This document shows, piece by piece, positions 1 to 7,302 of a DNA stretch of 21,345 bases. The first letter of the stretch is position 1; every line of letters begins with the position of its first letter. The DNA comes from Candidatus Hydrogenedentes bacterium UBA2224 (lineage in GTDB: Bacteria; Hydrogenedentota; Hydrogenedentia; Hydrogenedentales; SLHB01). The notes beneath the pieces are model-generated. The model was not told the origin of the DNA and did no database searches. It saw only the letters and a list, made by a program, of their open reading frames with translations. The stretch lies in the NCBI GenBank assembly GCA_002348185.1, contig DDYW01000049.1, positions 1 to 21,345 of the forward strand, read 5' to 3'. Made by a program: the position numbers and the translations under genes.

Positions 1-84
1 ATACGGGGCGCGGCGTGTTGAGAGGCTTGCCCCGGTTTGATACCATTACCTGTTGCGTCTCTGTGTCCAAGTCTAAGGTGCGGA

Positions 85-846
85 ATGCTCAGCCAGGAAC
101 AACGCGAACGCTACCAGCGGAACATCCTGATCCCCGGCTTTGGCGAATCGGGCCAGGAGCGTCTGTTGGACGGGAGCGTGTGCATCGTCGGGCTCGGGGG
201 CCTCGGAAGCTCCGCCGCCCTGTATCTGGCCGCCGCGGGAGTGGGCCGTCTGGGACTCATCGACTCGGACACTCTGGAATTGTCGAACCTGCAGCGGCAG
301 GTGGTGCACACCACGGACCGGCTCGGGATGAGCAAGGCCCGCTCGGCGGAAATGACCCTGCGCGCGCTGAATCCCGGGTTGACCCTGCAGACGGCACAGA
401 TCCGCGTGACCGCGGAAAACGCCGGGGACCTCTTTTCGGCCTACGATTTTGTGGTTGAGGCCACGGACAATTTCGCGGCGAAGTTTTTGATCAATGACGC
501 CTGTCTGGAGTGCCGCACCCCGTTCGCGACGGCGGGCATTCTGGCCCTGGCGGGGCAGATGATGTTTGTCGTGCCGGGGAAGACCCCGTGCCTGCGGTGC
601 GCGGTGCCCGTGGAACCGCTGGGCGTCCCCACCACGGGCGAACTGGGCGTGCTGGGCGCGGTTCCGGGCGTGCTGGGCAGTCTGGAAGCCCTGGCCGCGA
701 TTCGCTTCCTGGCCGGACTGTGGAAGCCCGCGGCCGACGGGAGCGGCGCCGTGTTAAGTGTCGATGGTGAATCCCTGCGCTGGCGGACCACCCGGCTTCC
801 CCGGAATCCGTCCTGCCGCTGTGCAATGTTATGGAGTATCTCATGA
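85..846 (+). CDS. thiF: ThiF/MoeB/HesA-family E1-like adenylyltransferase
   Basis: Predicted to adenylate the C-terminal glycine of the sulfur carrier ThiS (MoeB-like activation) for thiamin thiazole synthesis in the cytosol. In the 253-residue protein I see the N-terminal RYQRN element (residues 9-13), the nucleotide-binding loop GLGGLGS (36-42), NLQRQ with the conserved Arg (68-72) and ATDNF with the Mg/ATP Asp (126-130). A zinc-type CLRC pair lies at 169-172 and a second pair, CRC, at 244-246. The ATG at 85 is chosen because it follows AAGGTG and begins exactly at the family's usual N-terminus; in-frame codons extend upstream to 37 but look non-coding. The stop overlaps the thiG start (ATGA), so the two are translationally coupled. 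Oddities: the position usually holding the catalytic Cys, before GVLG, is Thr184, and the second zinc pair is CxC instead of CxxC. MoeB or HesA is the alternative, but the thiG neighbour favours ThiF. Confidence 0.88.
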   Translation: MLSQEQRERYQRNILIPGFGESGQERLLDGSVCIVGLGGLGSSAALYLAAAGVGRLGLIDSDTLELSNLQRQVVHTTDRLGMSKARSAEMTLRALNPGLTLQTAQIRVTAENAGDLFSAYDFVVEATDNFAAKFLINDACLECRTPFATAGILALAGQMMFVVPGKTPCLRCAVPVEPLGVPTTGELGVLGAVPGVLGSLEALAAIRFLAGLWKPAADGSGAVLSVDGESLRWRTTRLPRNPSCRCAMLWSIS

Positions 847-1628
847 CTGAAGACAGACTGGTGATTGCGGGCCGGAGCATCCGGTCCCGCCTGTTTGTGG
901 GCACGGGGAAGTTCCCCTCGAGCGCGGCGCTGAAAGCCTGCCTGGACGCCTGCGACGCCGAGATCGTCACGGTGGCCCTGCGCCGGGCGGATTTGAGTAA
1001 GCCGGATGACGACTCGATCCTTTCCGTACTGAACCGCGATCGCCATTTGCTGTTGCCGAACACGTCGGGAGCGCGCAACGCCGACGAGGCGGTGCGGCTC
1101 GCGAAACTGGCACGGGCCGCGGGTCTCGAGCCCTGGGTGAAGCTGGAACTCACGCCGGAACCCCGGTACCTGCTGCCCGACCCCATCGAGACGCTGAAAG
1201 CCACCGAGATGCTCGTGAAGGAAGGGTTTACGGTGCTCCCCTATATTCAGGCTGACCCCATCCTGGCCAAAAAACTGGAGGAGGCGGGCGCGGCAACCGT
1301 GATGCCTCTGGGCGCGCCCATCGGCAGCAACCGGGGATTACGCACCTACGACATGCTCCGCATCATCATCGAGCAGGCGTCCGTGCCGGTGGTGGTAGAT
1401 GCGGGTCTGGGCGCGCCGTCACACGCAGCTGCGTCGATGGAGATGGGCGCGGACGCCGTGCTGGTCAATACGGCGCTGGCCGACGCCCGGGATCACGCCG
1501 CCATGGCCCGCGCCTTCGCGCTGGCCACCGAGGCCGGCCGCGCAGCGTACCTGGCGGGCCTGGGCCCCGAACGCAGCGTTGCCGAAGCCAGTTCGCCCCT
1601 GACCGGGTTTCTGCGCGACAAAGACTGA
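843..1628 (+). CDS. thiG: Thiazole synthase ThiG
   Basis: ThiG condenses 1-deoxy-D-xylulose 5-phosphate, dehydroglycine and the sulfur of ThiS thiocarboxylate into the thiazole phosphate of thiamin. The 261-residue product has the family's normal length and a (beta/alpha)8 pattern. The Schiff-base Lys is Lys100 in WVKLEL. The phosphate-binding strands are visible as VMPLGAPIGSNRG (about 153-165) and VVVDAGLGAPSHAA (183-196), followed by the conserved AVLVNTALA and the C-terminal ASSPL. I prefer the ATG at 843 over the in-frame ATG at 831: GGAG at 833-836 gives a Shine-Dalgarno six bases upstream of 843, and this start overlaps the thiF stop. No thiS or thiH is visible; they would have to lie left of the window or elsewhere. 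The gene is convergent with the sulfotransferase, with only 35 bp between the stops and no clear terminator. Confidence 0.95.
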   Translation: MTEDRLVIAGRSIRSRLFVGTGKFPSSAALKACLDACDAEIVTVALRRADLSKPDDDSILSVLNRDRHLLLPNTSGARNADEAVRLAKLARAAGLEPWVKLELTPEPRYLLPDPIETLKATEMLVKEGFTVLPYIQADPILAKKLEEAGAATVMPLGAPIGSNRGLRTYDMLRIIIEQASVPVVVDAGLGAPSHAAASMEMGADAVLVNTALADARDHAAMARAFALATEAGRAAYLAGLGPERSVAEASSPLTGFLRDKD

Positions 1629-1663
1629 CGGACTACAATGGGGCGGCACGGGCGCCGACGGCC

Positions 1664-2677
1664 CTACTCCCGCAACAGGACGTCGCAGACGAGGCGCATC
1701 TTCTCGAGAAGCCGGCGAAACACTCCGCCCTTGCGTGCCCGCGCCCGCAGACCCACGATCAGCTTGCGCTGAAGCCGGTACCGCGTGAGCCGGGGCTTTC
1801 CGGGCGGGCGCACGCCGTCCCCGGCCTCCTCGAGCGGTTTCCAGAGCGTATCGAGGGGATACCCGCATGTTGCGAGGTCGCCGGCGTCAAGAGAGGCAAT
1901 CACCTCGCGCATCAGCGCGCACTTTCCGGCATCATGGGCCAGCTCGGCCACCCATTTCTTGACGGAACCGGTCTGAGGCCGGGCGTGTTGCGTCACCCCG
2001 ATGGGATCGCCCAGGCCTTCGCGCCGGCCGCCGCTTTCGTTCTTGCCGTAGTCGATGGTCTCCCGCTCGAAGGGGACCCCGATGTACTCATATATCCGGC
2101 CCATCCAGGTCTCGGGCTCTTTCACGAGGTCTTCGTAACGTACATGGCAGTGACTGACCGCATCCTGCCGGAGAAACGCGGCGATTGCGGGCACGTACCG
2201 GTTCAGGATGGGGTTGTAACTGTGGGCCGCGGCATAGTCCCCGTCGAAAAACGAATTGGCGTACGACGAGAAGGTGGCCAGCGGGTGCCGTGTGAGAACC
2301 ACGTATTTCGCGTCGGGAAACACCTTCATCATGAAGGGGAGAATGAGGGCATACGCCGGCGTCTTGTCGAGCAGGATCTCTTTGCCGCTCGGGGCAAGCA
2401 AACGGCCGTACAGCGTATCGCAATAGGCCCGGCAGGCGTCCCAGTAGTCCTGTTCGCCGTTGGGCAGGCTCTGCACAAAGAGCCTCTGGGCTTCCGCCGC
2501 GAGGACGTGGTCGTAGGGGGCCTTGTCGACTTTCTCCCACACGCCGAGGTGGGCGAGAGGGGTAAGCAGGTGGGGCTCGGGTCCCCCGAGAATCCTGGAG
2601 TGTGATTCAAGCATCCGTTCGAGCATGGTACTGCCGGACCGCGGCGAACTGATCACGAAGAGCAGTGGAACACGCAT
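1664..2677 (-). CDS. PAPS-dependent sulfotransferase family protein
   Basis: Family members move a sulfuryl group from 3'-phosphoadenylyl sulfate to a hydroxyl or amine of a carbohydrate, lipid or peptide. In the 337-residue product the 5'-phosphosulfate loop SSPRSGSTML is at residues 10-19, directly after a hydrophobic first strand, and the 3'-phosphate motif LTRHPLATFSSY is at about 128-139. RYEDLVKEP at about 180-188 is also typical of the Sulfotransfer family. The start is the ATG at 2677, preceded by GGGGGA a few bases upstream; an in-frame ATG at 2794 would add 39 residues that do not resemble the family. No signal peptide or membrane segment is seen, so it is probably cytosolic. The acceptor cannot be inferred. 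The C-terminal 50 residues are rich in Arg and Lys. The gene is transcribed away from the small gene at 2882, across a shared 204-bp region. Confidence 0.88.
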   Translation of the reverse strand: MRVPLLFVISSPRSGSTMLERMLESHSRILGGPEPHLLTPLAHLGVWEKVDKAPYDHVLAAEAQRLFVQSLPNGEQDYWDACRAYCDTLYGRLLAPSGKEILLDKTPAYALILPFMMKVFPDAKYVVLTRHPLATFSSYANSFFDGDYAAAHSYNPILNRYVPAIAAFLRQDAVSHCHVRYEDLVKEPETWMGRIYEYIGVPFERETIDYGKNESGGRREGLGDPIGVTQHARPQTGSVKKWVAELAHDAGKCALMREVIASLDAGDLATCGYPLDTLWKPLEEAGDGVRPPGKPRLTRYRLQRKLIVGLRARARKGGVFRRLLEKMRLVCDVLLRE

Positions 2678-2781
2678 GATTTTCCCCCGGTGTCTTGACC
2701 CTGGCACGACTTTAGTGCCGAGGGACGGGATTGTCAACTGCCGTACCCCCAACGTCGACTCGGGGATGTACAGAAAAATGC

Positions 2782-2812
2782 TTGTATTATCCATACCCGA
2801 CTATGGTATACT
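2782..2812 (+). promoter_or_regulatory. Promoter-like element with overlapping dyad, upstream of the 53-codon gene
   Basis: TTGTAT at 2782-2787 and TATACT at 2807-2812 could be -35 and -10 elements, although the 19-bp spacer is long. The -10 sits in an imperfect dyad: CCCGA (2796-2800) and TCGGG (2812-2816) flank it, and ATACC/GGTAT is nested inside. A repressor or activator could bind here. The fit is visual only. Confidence 0.4.
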
Positions 2813-2881
2813 CGGGCGTGTCGGAGGGAAGTAGCAGGACCATACGCGGAAGGCAAGTAACGCGGCTGAAAGGAAAAGAGT

Positions 2882-3043
2882 ATGAAGCACGTGAAGCATG
2901 TATCGAAAGAGATCCCGGCGCGCGCCCAGATTTTCGATTTCTTCAACAAGGAAGAACATCCTGATGTCGCTGACAGCATCCGGGGCTTCTTCGCTGACCC
3001 GCTGGGGACCATCGGACTGCATTTCAACAAGTCCGCCTGCTAA
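2882..3043 (+). CDS. Small protein of unknown function (53 aa)
   Basis: I do not recognise this protein. It is a 53-codon reading frame starting at an ATG preceded by AAAGGAAAAGAG (a good Shine-Dalgarno with suitable spacing) and ending in TAA at 3041-3043. It begins MKHVKHVSKEI, contains the acidic/aromatic stretch AQIFDFFNKEEHPD (15-28) and the segment SIRGFFADPLGTIGLHF (32-48), and ends FNKSAC, with its only Cys as the last residue. It has no signal peptide or membrane segment. Support for it being real is contextual: a promoter-like element lies upstream, a start codon with a good ribosome site follows, and a perfect intrinsic terminator starts 28 bp after the stop, making a compact single-gene unit between a minus-strand sulfotransferase and the ior operon. 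A regulatory RNA that happens to contain a frame is the alternative. Confidence 0.6.
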   Translation: MKHVKHVSKEIPARAQIFDFFNKEEHPDVADSIRGFFADPLGTIGLHFNKSAC

Positions 3044-3070
3044 CCGGGCGTTTGTACATTACGCATCAGC

Positions 3071-3111
3071 GAAAGCTAACGTCACCGCAAGGGGCGTTAG
3101 CTTTCGTTTTT
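3071..3111 (+). terminator. Rho-independent terminator after the 53-codon gene
   Basis: GAAAGCTAACG (3071-3081) pairs perfectly with CGTTAGCTTTC (3095-3105) around a 13-nt loop, followed by G and TTTTT (3107-3111). This is an 11-bp stem with a T tract, the clearest terminator in the window. It separates the small gene from the ior operon. Confidence 0.9.
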
Positions 3112-3134
3112 GATTTCCGCCGCCGCGTTTCAGG

Positions 3135-3163
3135 TTGATTCGCCCCCCTCCTTTTGGTACGCT
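3135..3163 (+). promoter_or_regulatory. Weak candidate promoter for the ior operon
   Basis: TTGATT (3135-3140) and TACGCT (3158-3163) are 17 bp apart, just downstream of the terminator of the small gene. The -10 match is poor. Some promoter must lie between 3112 and 3302 because the preceding unit is terminated; this is the best pair I could see. Confidence 0.25.
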
Positions 3164-3302
3164 TTCAGCGCAGCGGAAAAGCGTCTGCGGTGCGAAGTCT
3201 TTTGCAATTCTCGTGAGCTCATACTCTTGTGTCCGCCGTTATCCCTTCCCGCTGCGCGCTTTCCATGCACTTGTTCGCAGGCAACGTTACGGAGATTCTT
3301 CG

Positions 3303-4913
3303 ATGTTGGATCCTACGGAGCGGTTGCTCCTGAGCGGGGACGCCGCCGTGGCCCGGGCCGCCCTGGATTGCGGGGTGCATCTGGGGGTGGGATATCCGGG
3401 GACCCCGTCCACGGAAATCCTGGAAGATTTTTCAAAACTCGGCGGCAACGCCGAATGGGCGCCGAACGAAAAGGTGGCCCTCGAGGTCGGAATCGGCGCG
3501 GCGTTCGGCGGCGCGGCCGCCCTGGTCACGATGAAGCACGTGGGGCTGAACGTCGCGGCGGACCCCCTGTTTACGGTAGCGTACACGGGGGTGCCGGGCG
3601 CCCTGGTGATCGTCTCGGCCGACGACCCCGGCATGCACAGCAGCCAGAATGAGCAGGACAACCGGAACTTCGCGAAGGCCGCGGGCGTCCCCATGTTCGA
3701 ACCGTCGGATTCCCAGGAGGCCTACGACCTGACCCGGGAAGCGTTTCGTCTATCGCACAAACACCAGATTCCCGTGCTGTTGCGCATGACCACCCGCACT
3801 TGCCATTCGCAAACGGTGTTGCGGCGCGCCGCGCCGATCCGTATCACGGAACCGGGCGCGTACCAGCGCGATATCAAGAGCCGGGTGATGATTCCCGGGT
3901 ACGCGCGGCCCGCGCACCGGCGGCTCCGCGCGAAACTGGCCGCCATCGAACAGGAGTTCACCGGTTCCGAACTGAATTACGTGGTGGAAGGCGACCGGGC
4001 GCTGGGTATCATCGCCTCAGGCATATCGTATGTGCATGCCCGGGAAGCGGCGCCGGAGGCTTCCTTCCTGAAACTCACGACCACCCATCCGCTTCCGGTC
4101 GCGTTGGCGCGCAAATTCGCCGCCGGCGTGGAGCGGTGCATCGTCATCGAGGAAGGCGACCCGTATCTCGTCGAGAATCTGCGGGCCCACGGCATCCCCG
4201 TCGAGGGCAAAGACGAGGGGTACCGCTTCGGCGAGTTGAATGTCGGCCTCGTGCGGGGAATTCTCGCGCATGCGCCGGCGCCCGAACCCGCGACGCCCAG
4301 AGGCAGGCCGCCCCAATTGTGCGCGGGCTGTCCCCACCGGACGGTGTTCGCGACCCTGGCCCGGCAGAACTGCATTGTTACGGGCGACATTGGCTGCTAT
4401 ACCCTGGGCGTCCTGCCGCCCTTTGAGGCGATGGACTCGTGCGTCTGCATGGGCGCGAGCATCGGAGTCGGCCTGGGCCTGCGCCACGTGCTGCCCCCGG
4501 AGGAGGCGCGGCGGGTGGTCAGCGTGATCGGCGACAGCACGTTCGTTCACAGCGGCATTACCGGTTTGGTCGAAATGGCGTACAATCCGCCCCCGACCGG
4601 GCACCTGGTGCTCATTGTCGACAATGGCACCACGGCCATGACGGGATTTCAGGAACATCCGGGCACGGGGAAGGTACTTGACCATTCCCCTGCGTCGAAA
4701 CTATCGTTTGAAGACTTGGTGAAGTCCATCGGCATCACCCGGGTCCACGTCATCGACCCGACGGAGGACATGCGGGCATTCTCGGATCTGGTGAAAGCGT
4801 GCCTGGACAGCGGCGAATTGGCAGTGGTCATTGCGCGTCGGCCCTGCCTGCTTGCGGAACGGAAACAGACGGCCACGGAGCGCGCGGCAGCCTCACAATC
4901 ATGCACACCATGA
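3303..4913 (+). CDS. iorA: Indolepyruvate:ferredoxin oxidoreductase, alpha subunit, without ferredoxin domain
   Basis: IorA is the TPP-binding catalytic subunit that, with IorB, decarboxylates arylpyruvates (indole-, phenyl- and hydroxyphenylpyruvate) to aryl-acetyl-CoA and reduces ferredoxin; the reaction is reversible. In the 536-residue protein the pyrimidine-binding domain comes first (YPGTPSTEI at 31-39, PNEKVALE at 54-61, MKHVGLNVAADP at 77-88). The TPP domain shows CAGCPHR (340-346), TGDIGCYTLG (360-369), the GDS of the TPP motif (410-412) and VDNGTTAMTG (439-448). The ATG at 3303 follows GGAG with 8 bp spacing and starts at the usual N-terminus. Oddity: typical IorA proteins are about 60-100 residues longer and end in two [4Fe-4S] CxxCxxCxxxCP motifs; this one stops shortly after ARRPCLL with none. 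The stop overlaps iorB. Confidence 0.93.
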   Translation: MLDPTERLLLSGDAAVARAALDCGVHLGVGYPGTPSTEILEDFSKLGGNAEWAPNEKVALEVGIGAAFGGAAALVTMKHVGLNVAADPLFTVAYTGVPGALVIVSADDPGMHSSQNEQDNRNFAKAAGVPMFEPSDSQEAYDLTREAFRLSHKHQIPVLLRMTTRTCHSQTVLRRAAPIRITEPGAYQRDIKSRVMIPGYARPAHRRLRAKLAAIEQEFTGSELNYVVEGDRALGIIASGISYVHAREAAPEASFLKLTTTHPLPVALARKFAAGVERCIVIEEGDPYLVENLRAHGIPVEGKDEGYRFGELNVGLVRGILAHAPAPEPATPRGRPPQLCAGCPHRTVFATLARQNCIVTGDIGCYTLGVLPPFEAMDSCVCMGASIGVGLGLRHVLPPEEARRVVSVIGDSTFVHSGITGLVEMAYNPPPTGHLVLIVDNGTTAMTGFQEHPGTGKVLDHSPASKLSFEDLVKSIGITRVHVIDPTEDMRAFSDLVKACLDSGELAVVIARRPCLLAERKQTATERAAASQSCTP

Positions 4914-5425
4914 AACCTGTAACCAACGTCATCATTGCCGGAGTGGGCGGCCAGGGGGTCGTCAAAGCCTCCGACATTCTCACCGAAGCGGTGTTCCGGG
5001 CGGGCTTCGACGTCAAGAAGAGCGAGATCCACGGGATGAGCCAGCGCGGCGGGTCCGTCGCGAGCGATATCCGGTTTGGCGAGCAGGTCCTCAGCCCGAT
5101 GGTGCCGCCGGGAGAGGCCGATTTCATCCTGGTGATGACCGAAGACGAGGCGGAGGCCGTCGAGAGCCAGTTGAAGGCAGGCGGCACCCTGCTCACCCCC
5201 GAGAGCCTGCCGGGCTATATTGATGAAGACGCCGACGCAGACGAAGACGAGGAAACCCGGTTGCGGCTGCGGTGCATGAATGTGGCCCTGCTGGGCGGCC
5301 TGAGCGCCTTTCTGGACATCCCGGACACGTGCTGGCGGGAAGCCCTGTGCGCCAATCTTCCAAAACGGGCCTGGGAATTCAACGGGAAGGTGTTCCAACT
5401 GGGCCGGGAACTGGTAGACCAGTAG
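4910..5425 (+). CDS. iorB: Indolepyruvate:ferredoxin oxidoreductase, beta subunit
   Basis: This is the gamma-type 2-oxoacid oxidoreductase subunit that pairs with IorA. The 171-residue protein opens with NVIIAGVGGQGVVKASDIL (near residue 5), followed by KKSEIHGMSQRGGSV, both diagnostic of the family. A run of acidic residues (DEDADADEDEE) interrupts the region before the final helices; it is probably a surface loop. The ATG at 4910 shares bases with the iorA stop (ATGA, 4910-4913), pointing to translational coupling; an ATG three codons earlier (4901) is equally possible. No [Fe-S] cysteine motif is present, so the visible complex has no obvious iron-sulfur centre of its own. The next gene, paaK, follows after 61 bp. 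Confidence 0.93.
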   Translation: MKPVTNVIIAGVGGQGVVKASDILTEAVFRAGFDVKKSEIHGMSQRGGSVASDIRFGEQVLSPMVPPGEADFILVMTEDEAEAVESQLKAGGTLLTPESLPGYIDEDADADEDEETRLRLRCMNVALLGGLSAFLDIPDTCWREALCANLPKRAWEFNGKVFQLGRELVDQ

Positions 5426-5486
5426 CGACCGGATGCTCCGGCGCGCGTTATTGACGGACGTGTAGAGCGTGAAGCAAGGGGGGCGT

Positions 5487-6818
5487 ATGAAGAGCAAAAC
5501 GCATGCATCCGGGGGGGGATTCAACCCCACAAGCGCACCTGACTACCTGCCTCAGACCCAACTGCGCGAACTGCAGTTGGCCCGGCTGAAGTTCATCGTC
5601 AAGCGCGCCTACGAGAACGTCCCGTTCCACCGGCAACGGATGGAAGAAGCGGGCGTCACGCCCGGCGACATTCAGTCGCTGGAGGACGTCGCCAAATTGC
5701 ATTTCACCATGAAGGACGACCTGCGGGAGGCCTATCCGTTCGGCCTGTTCGCAAGTCCCATGGAGGAAATCGTCCGGGTGCACGCATCGAGCGGCACCAC
5801 CGGCAAACCGACCGTCGTTGCCTATACCCAGGAAGACATCAACGTGTGGACCAACGTAATGGTCCGCAGCCTGATTTCGTGCGGGTGCCACCGGGGCGAC
5901 ATCATCCAGAACGCTTATGGATACGGGCTTTTCACGGGTGGTCTTGGAGCGCATTACGGCGCCGAGGCCCTGGGCGCCACCGTCATCCCCATGTCGGGCG
6001 GGAACACCGACCGGCAGATCATGATCATGAAGGACTTCGGGGCCAACGTGATTACGTGCACGCCCAGCTACTTCGTCCATCTGTCGGAAAGGGCGCTCGA
6101 GTTGGGAACCGACCTGCGCGACCTGCCGCTGAGAATCGGCGTTTTCGGCGCCGAGCCCTGGAGTGACGGACTCCGCCAACGCGCCGAGGAGATCGGCGGC
6201 ATCAAAGCGTACGATATCTACGGCCTGTCCGAAATTATCGGGCCCGGCGTCGCCATCGAATGCGCGATGCAGGAAGGCCTCCACATCTTCGAGGACCACT
6301 TCTATCCCGAGATTATCGACCCGGAGACCGGCAAGACCGTCGCGCCGGGCGAAGAAGGCGAACTGGTGCTGACGACGCTCAGCAAGGTGGCGATGCCTCT
6401 GTTGCGCTACCGCACGCGCGACATGACGCGCATGATTCCCGAGGCGTGCGGATGCGGTCGCACCATCTGCCGCATAGCCCGCATCGGCCGCCGCAGTGAC
6501 GACATGTTCATCATTCGCGGCGTCAACGTGTACCCCTCTCAAATCGAAGCGGCCATTCTCAAGGTGGAAGGCACGTCGCCGCACTACCAAATCGTCCTCA
6601 CGCGGGCGAAAGACCTGGATCAGATGGAAGTGCAGTTCGAGGTCACGCCTGAGATGTTCGGCGATACCGTGGGGTCGGTGGAGAACCTCCAGCGCACCCT
6701 GTGCCACGCCATCGAGAGCACCATCGGCGTCCGCGCGAAAATCACCCTGGTCGAACCGCATTCCATCGAGCGCAGCCAGGGCAAAGCCAAACGGGTTATT
6801 GACAAACGGGAAGGCTGA
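5487..6818 (+). CDS. paaK: Phenylacetate-CoA ligase family protein (operon copy)
   Basis: PaaK activates phenylacetate or a related arylacetate with ATP and CoA to the CoA thioester (AMP-forming). The 443-residue protein has normal length. The nucleotide loop SSGTTGKP is at 101-108, YGYGLFTGG at 144-152, YDIYGLSEIIGPG (the adenine/Mg region) at 242-254, RYRTRD at 307-312 and the hinge region DDMFIIRGVNVYPSQIE at 338-354. The C-terminal lysine motif GKAKRVID is at 432-439. The start at 5487 is preceded by AAGGGGGG; a GTG at 5469 is also in frame but leaves the Shine-Dalgarno inside the gene. Its product is the same kind of molecule as the IorAB product, so the pair links arylacetate and arylpyruvate. 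A close paralogue lies at 9743. Substrate specificity is not readable. Confidence 0.92.
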   Translation: MKSKTHASGGGFNPTSAPDYLPQTQLRELQLARLKFIVKRAYENVPFHRQRMEEAGVTPGDIQSLEDVAKLHFTMKDDLREAYPFGLFASPMEEIVRVHASSGTTGKPTVVAYTQEDINVWTNVMVRSLISCGCHRGDIIQNAYGYGLFTGGLGAHYGAEALGATVIPMSGGNTDRQIMIMKDFGANVITCTPSYFVHLSERALELGTDLRDLPLRIGVFGAEPWSDGLRQRAEEIGGIKAYDIYGLSEIIGPGVAIECAMQEGLHIFEDHFYPEIIDPETGKTVAPGEEGELVLTTLSKVAMPLLRYRTRDMTRMIPEACGCGRTICRIARIGRRSDDMFIIRGVNVYPSQIEAAILKVEGTSPHYQIVLTRAKDLDQMEVQFEVTPEMFGDTVGSVENLQRTLCHAIESTIGVRAKITLVEPHSIERSQGKAKRVIDKREG

Positions 6819-6826
6819 AACCGAAT

Positions 6827-6843
6827 GCCGGAGCGCCTCCGGC
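6827..6843 (+). other. Intercistronic hairpin between paaK and the ACT gene
   Basis: GCCGGAG (6827-6833) and CTCCGGC (6837-6843) form a perfect 7-bp stem with a 3-nt loop. No T tract follows, so it is not a classical terminator. It sits just before the ribosome site of the next gene and could act in mRNA stability or partial attenuation. Confidence 0.45.
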
Positions 6844-6862
6844 GCATGAGGAGACCGTCGCT

Positions 6863-7300
6863 ATGAAGCTCACGCAACTGTCCTTGTTCCTCGAAAACAA
6901 GCCGGCCCACCTCAAGGTGCCCTGCCGGGCCCTGGCCGACGCCGGCATCAGCATCATGACCCTCTCGCTCGCCGACACGGAACAGTTTGGCATCCTCCGT
7001 CTGATCGTCCGCGACTGGCAAAAGGCCAAGGAAGTGCTTGAAAACGCCGGGTGCGTCGTCAACACCACCGAAGTGGTCGCCGTCGAGGTCGAAGACCGGC
7101 CGGGCGGCCTCGCCGATCTCCTCGACATCATCGAGAAGGCCGGCATCAACATCGAATACATGTATGCGTTCACGTTCGGCCGCGGCGACCGGGCCATCCT
7201 GGTCTTCCGTTTCGAGGACCCCGACGAGGCCGTCACCAAACTCCAGGCCGCCGGCGTCGGCGTCGTCGAGGGCGTGTCGCTGTATTCCAAGGGGAAGTAG
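6863..7300 (+). CDS. Tandem ACT-domain protein
   Basis: A small cytosolic regulatory protein of 145 residues made of two ACT domains (about 4-70 and 71-142). ACT folds bind amino acids at domain interfaces. The first repeat opens KLTQLSLFLENKPAHL and the second opens VVAVEVEDRPGGLADLLDI; the short strand, then [DN]xPG/PxxL, then helix is the ACT signature. Such stand-alone double-ACT proteins are commonly encoded beside paaK and iorAB, which suggests that it senses an aromatic amino acid and tunes the ligase or the oxidoreductase; the ligand is inferred. The ATG at 6863 follows GAGGAGA with 9 bp spacing. The next gene begins two bases after its stop, so it is the penultimate gene of the operon. 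Confidence 0.9.
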   Translation: MKLTQLSLFLENKPAHLKVPCRALADAGISIMTLSLADTEQFGILRLIVRDWQKAKEVLENAGCVVNTTEVVAVEVEDRPGGLADLLDIIEKAGINIEYMYAFTFGRGDRAILVFRFEDPDEAVTKLQAAGVGVVEGVSLYSKGK

Positions 7301-7302
7301 CC

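Noticed and set aside
1..84. Possible TPP riboswitch before thiF (a TGAGA and a TTTGATACC stretch)
   Set aside because: The short matches are not in the right arrangement, the CTGAGA and the long pyrophosphate-helix consensus are not both present, and the left part is outside the window. Not claimed.
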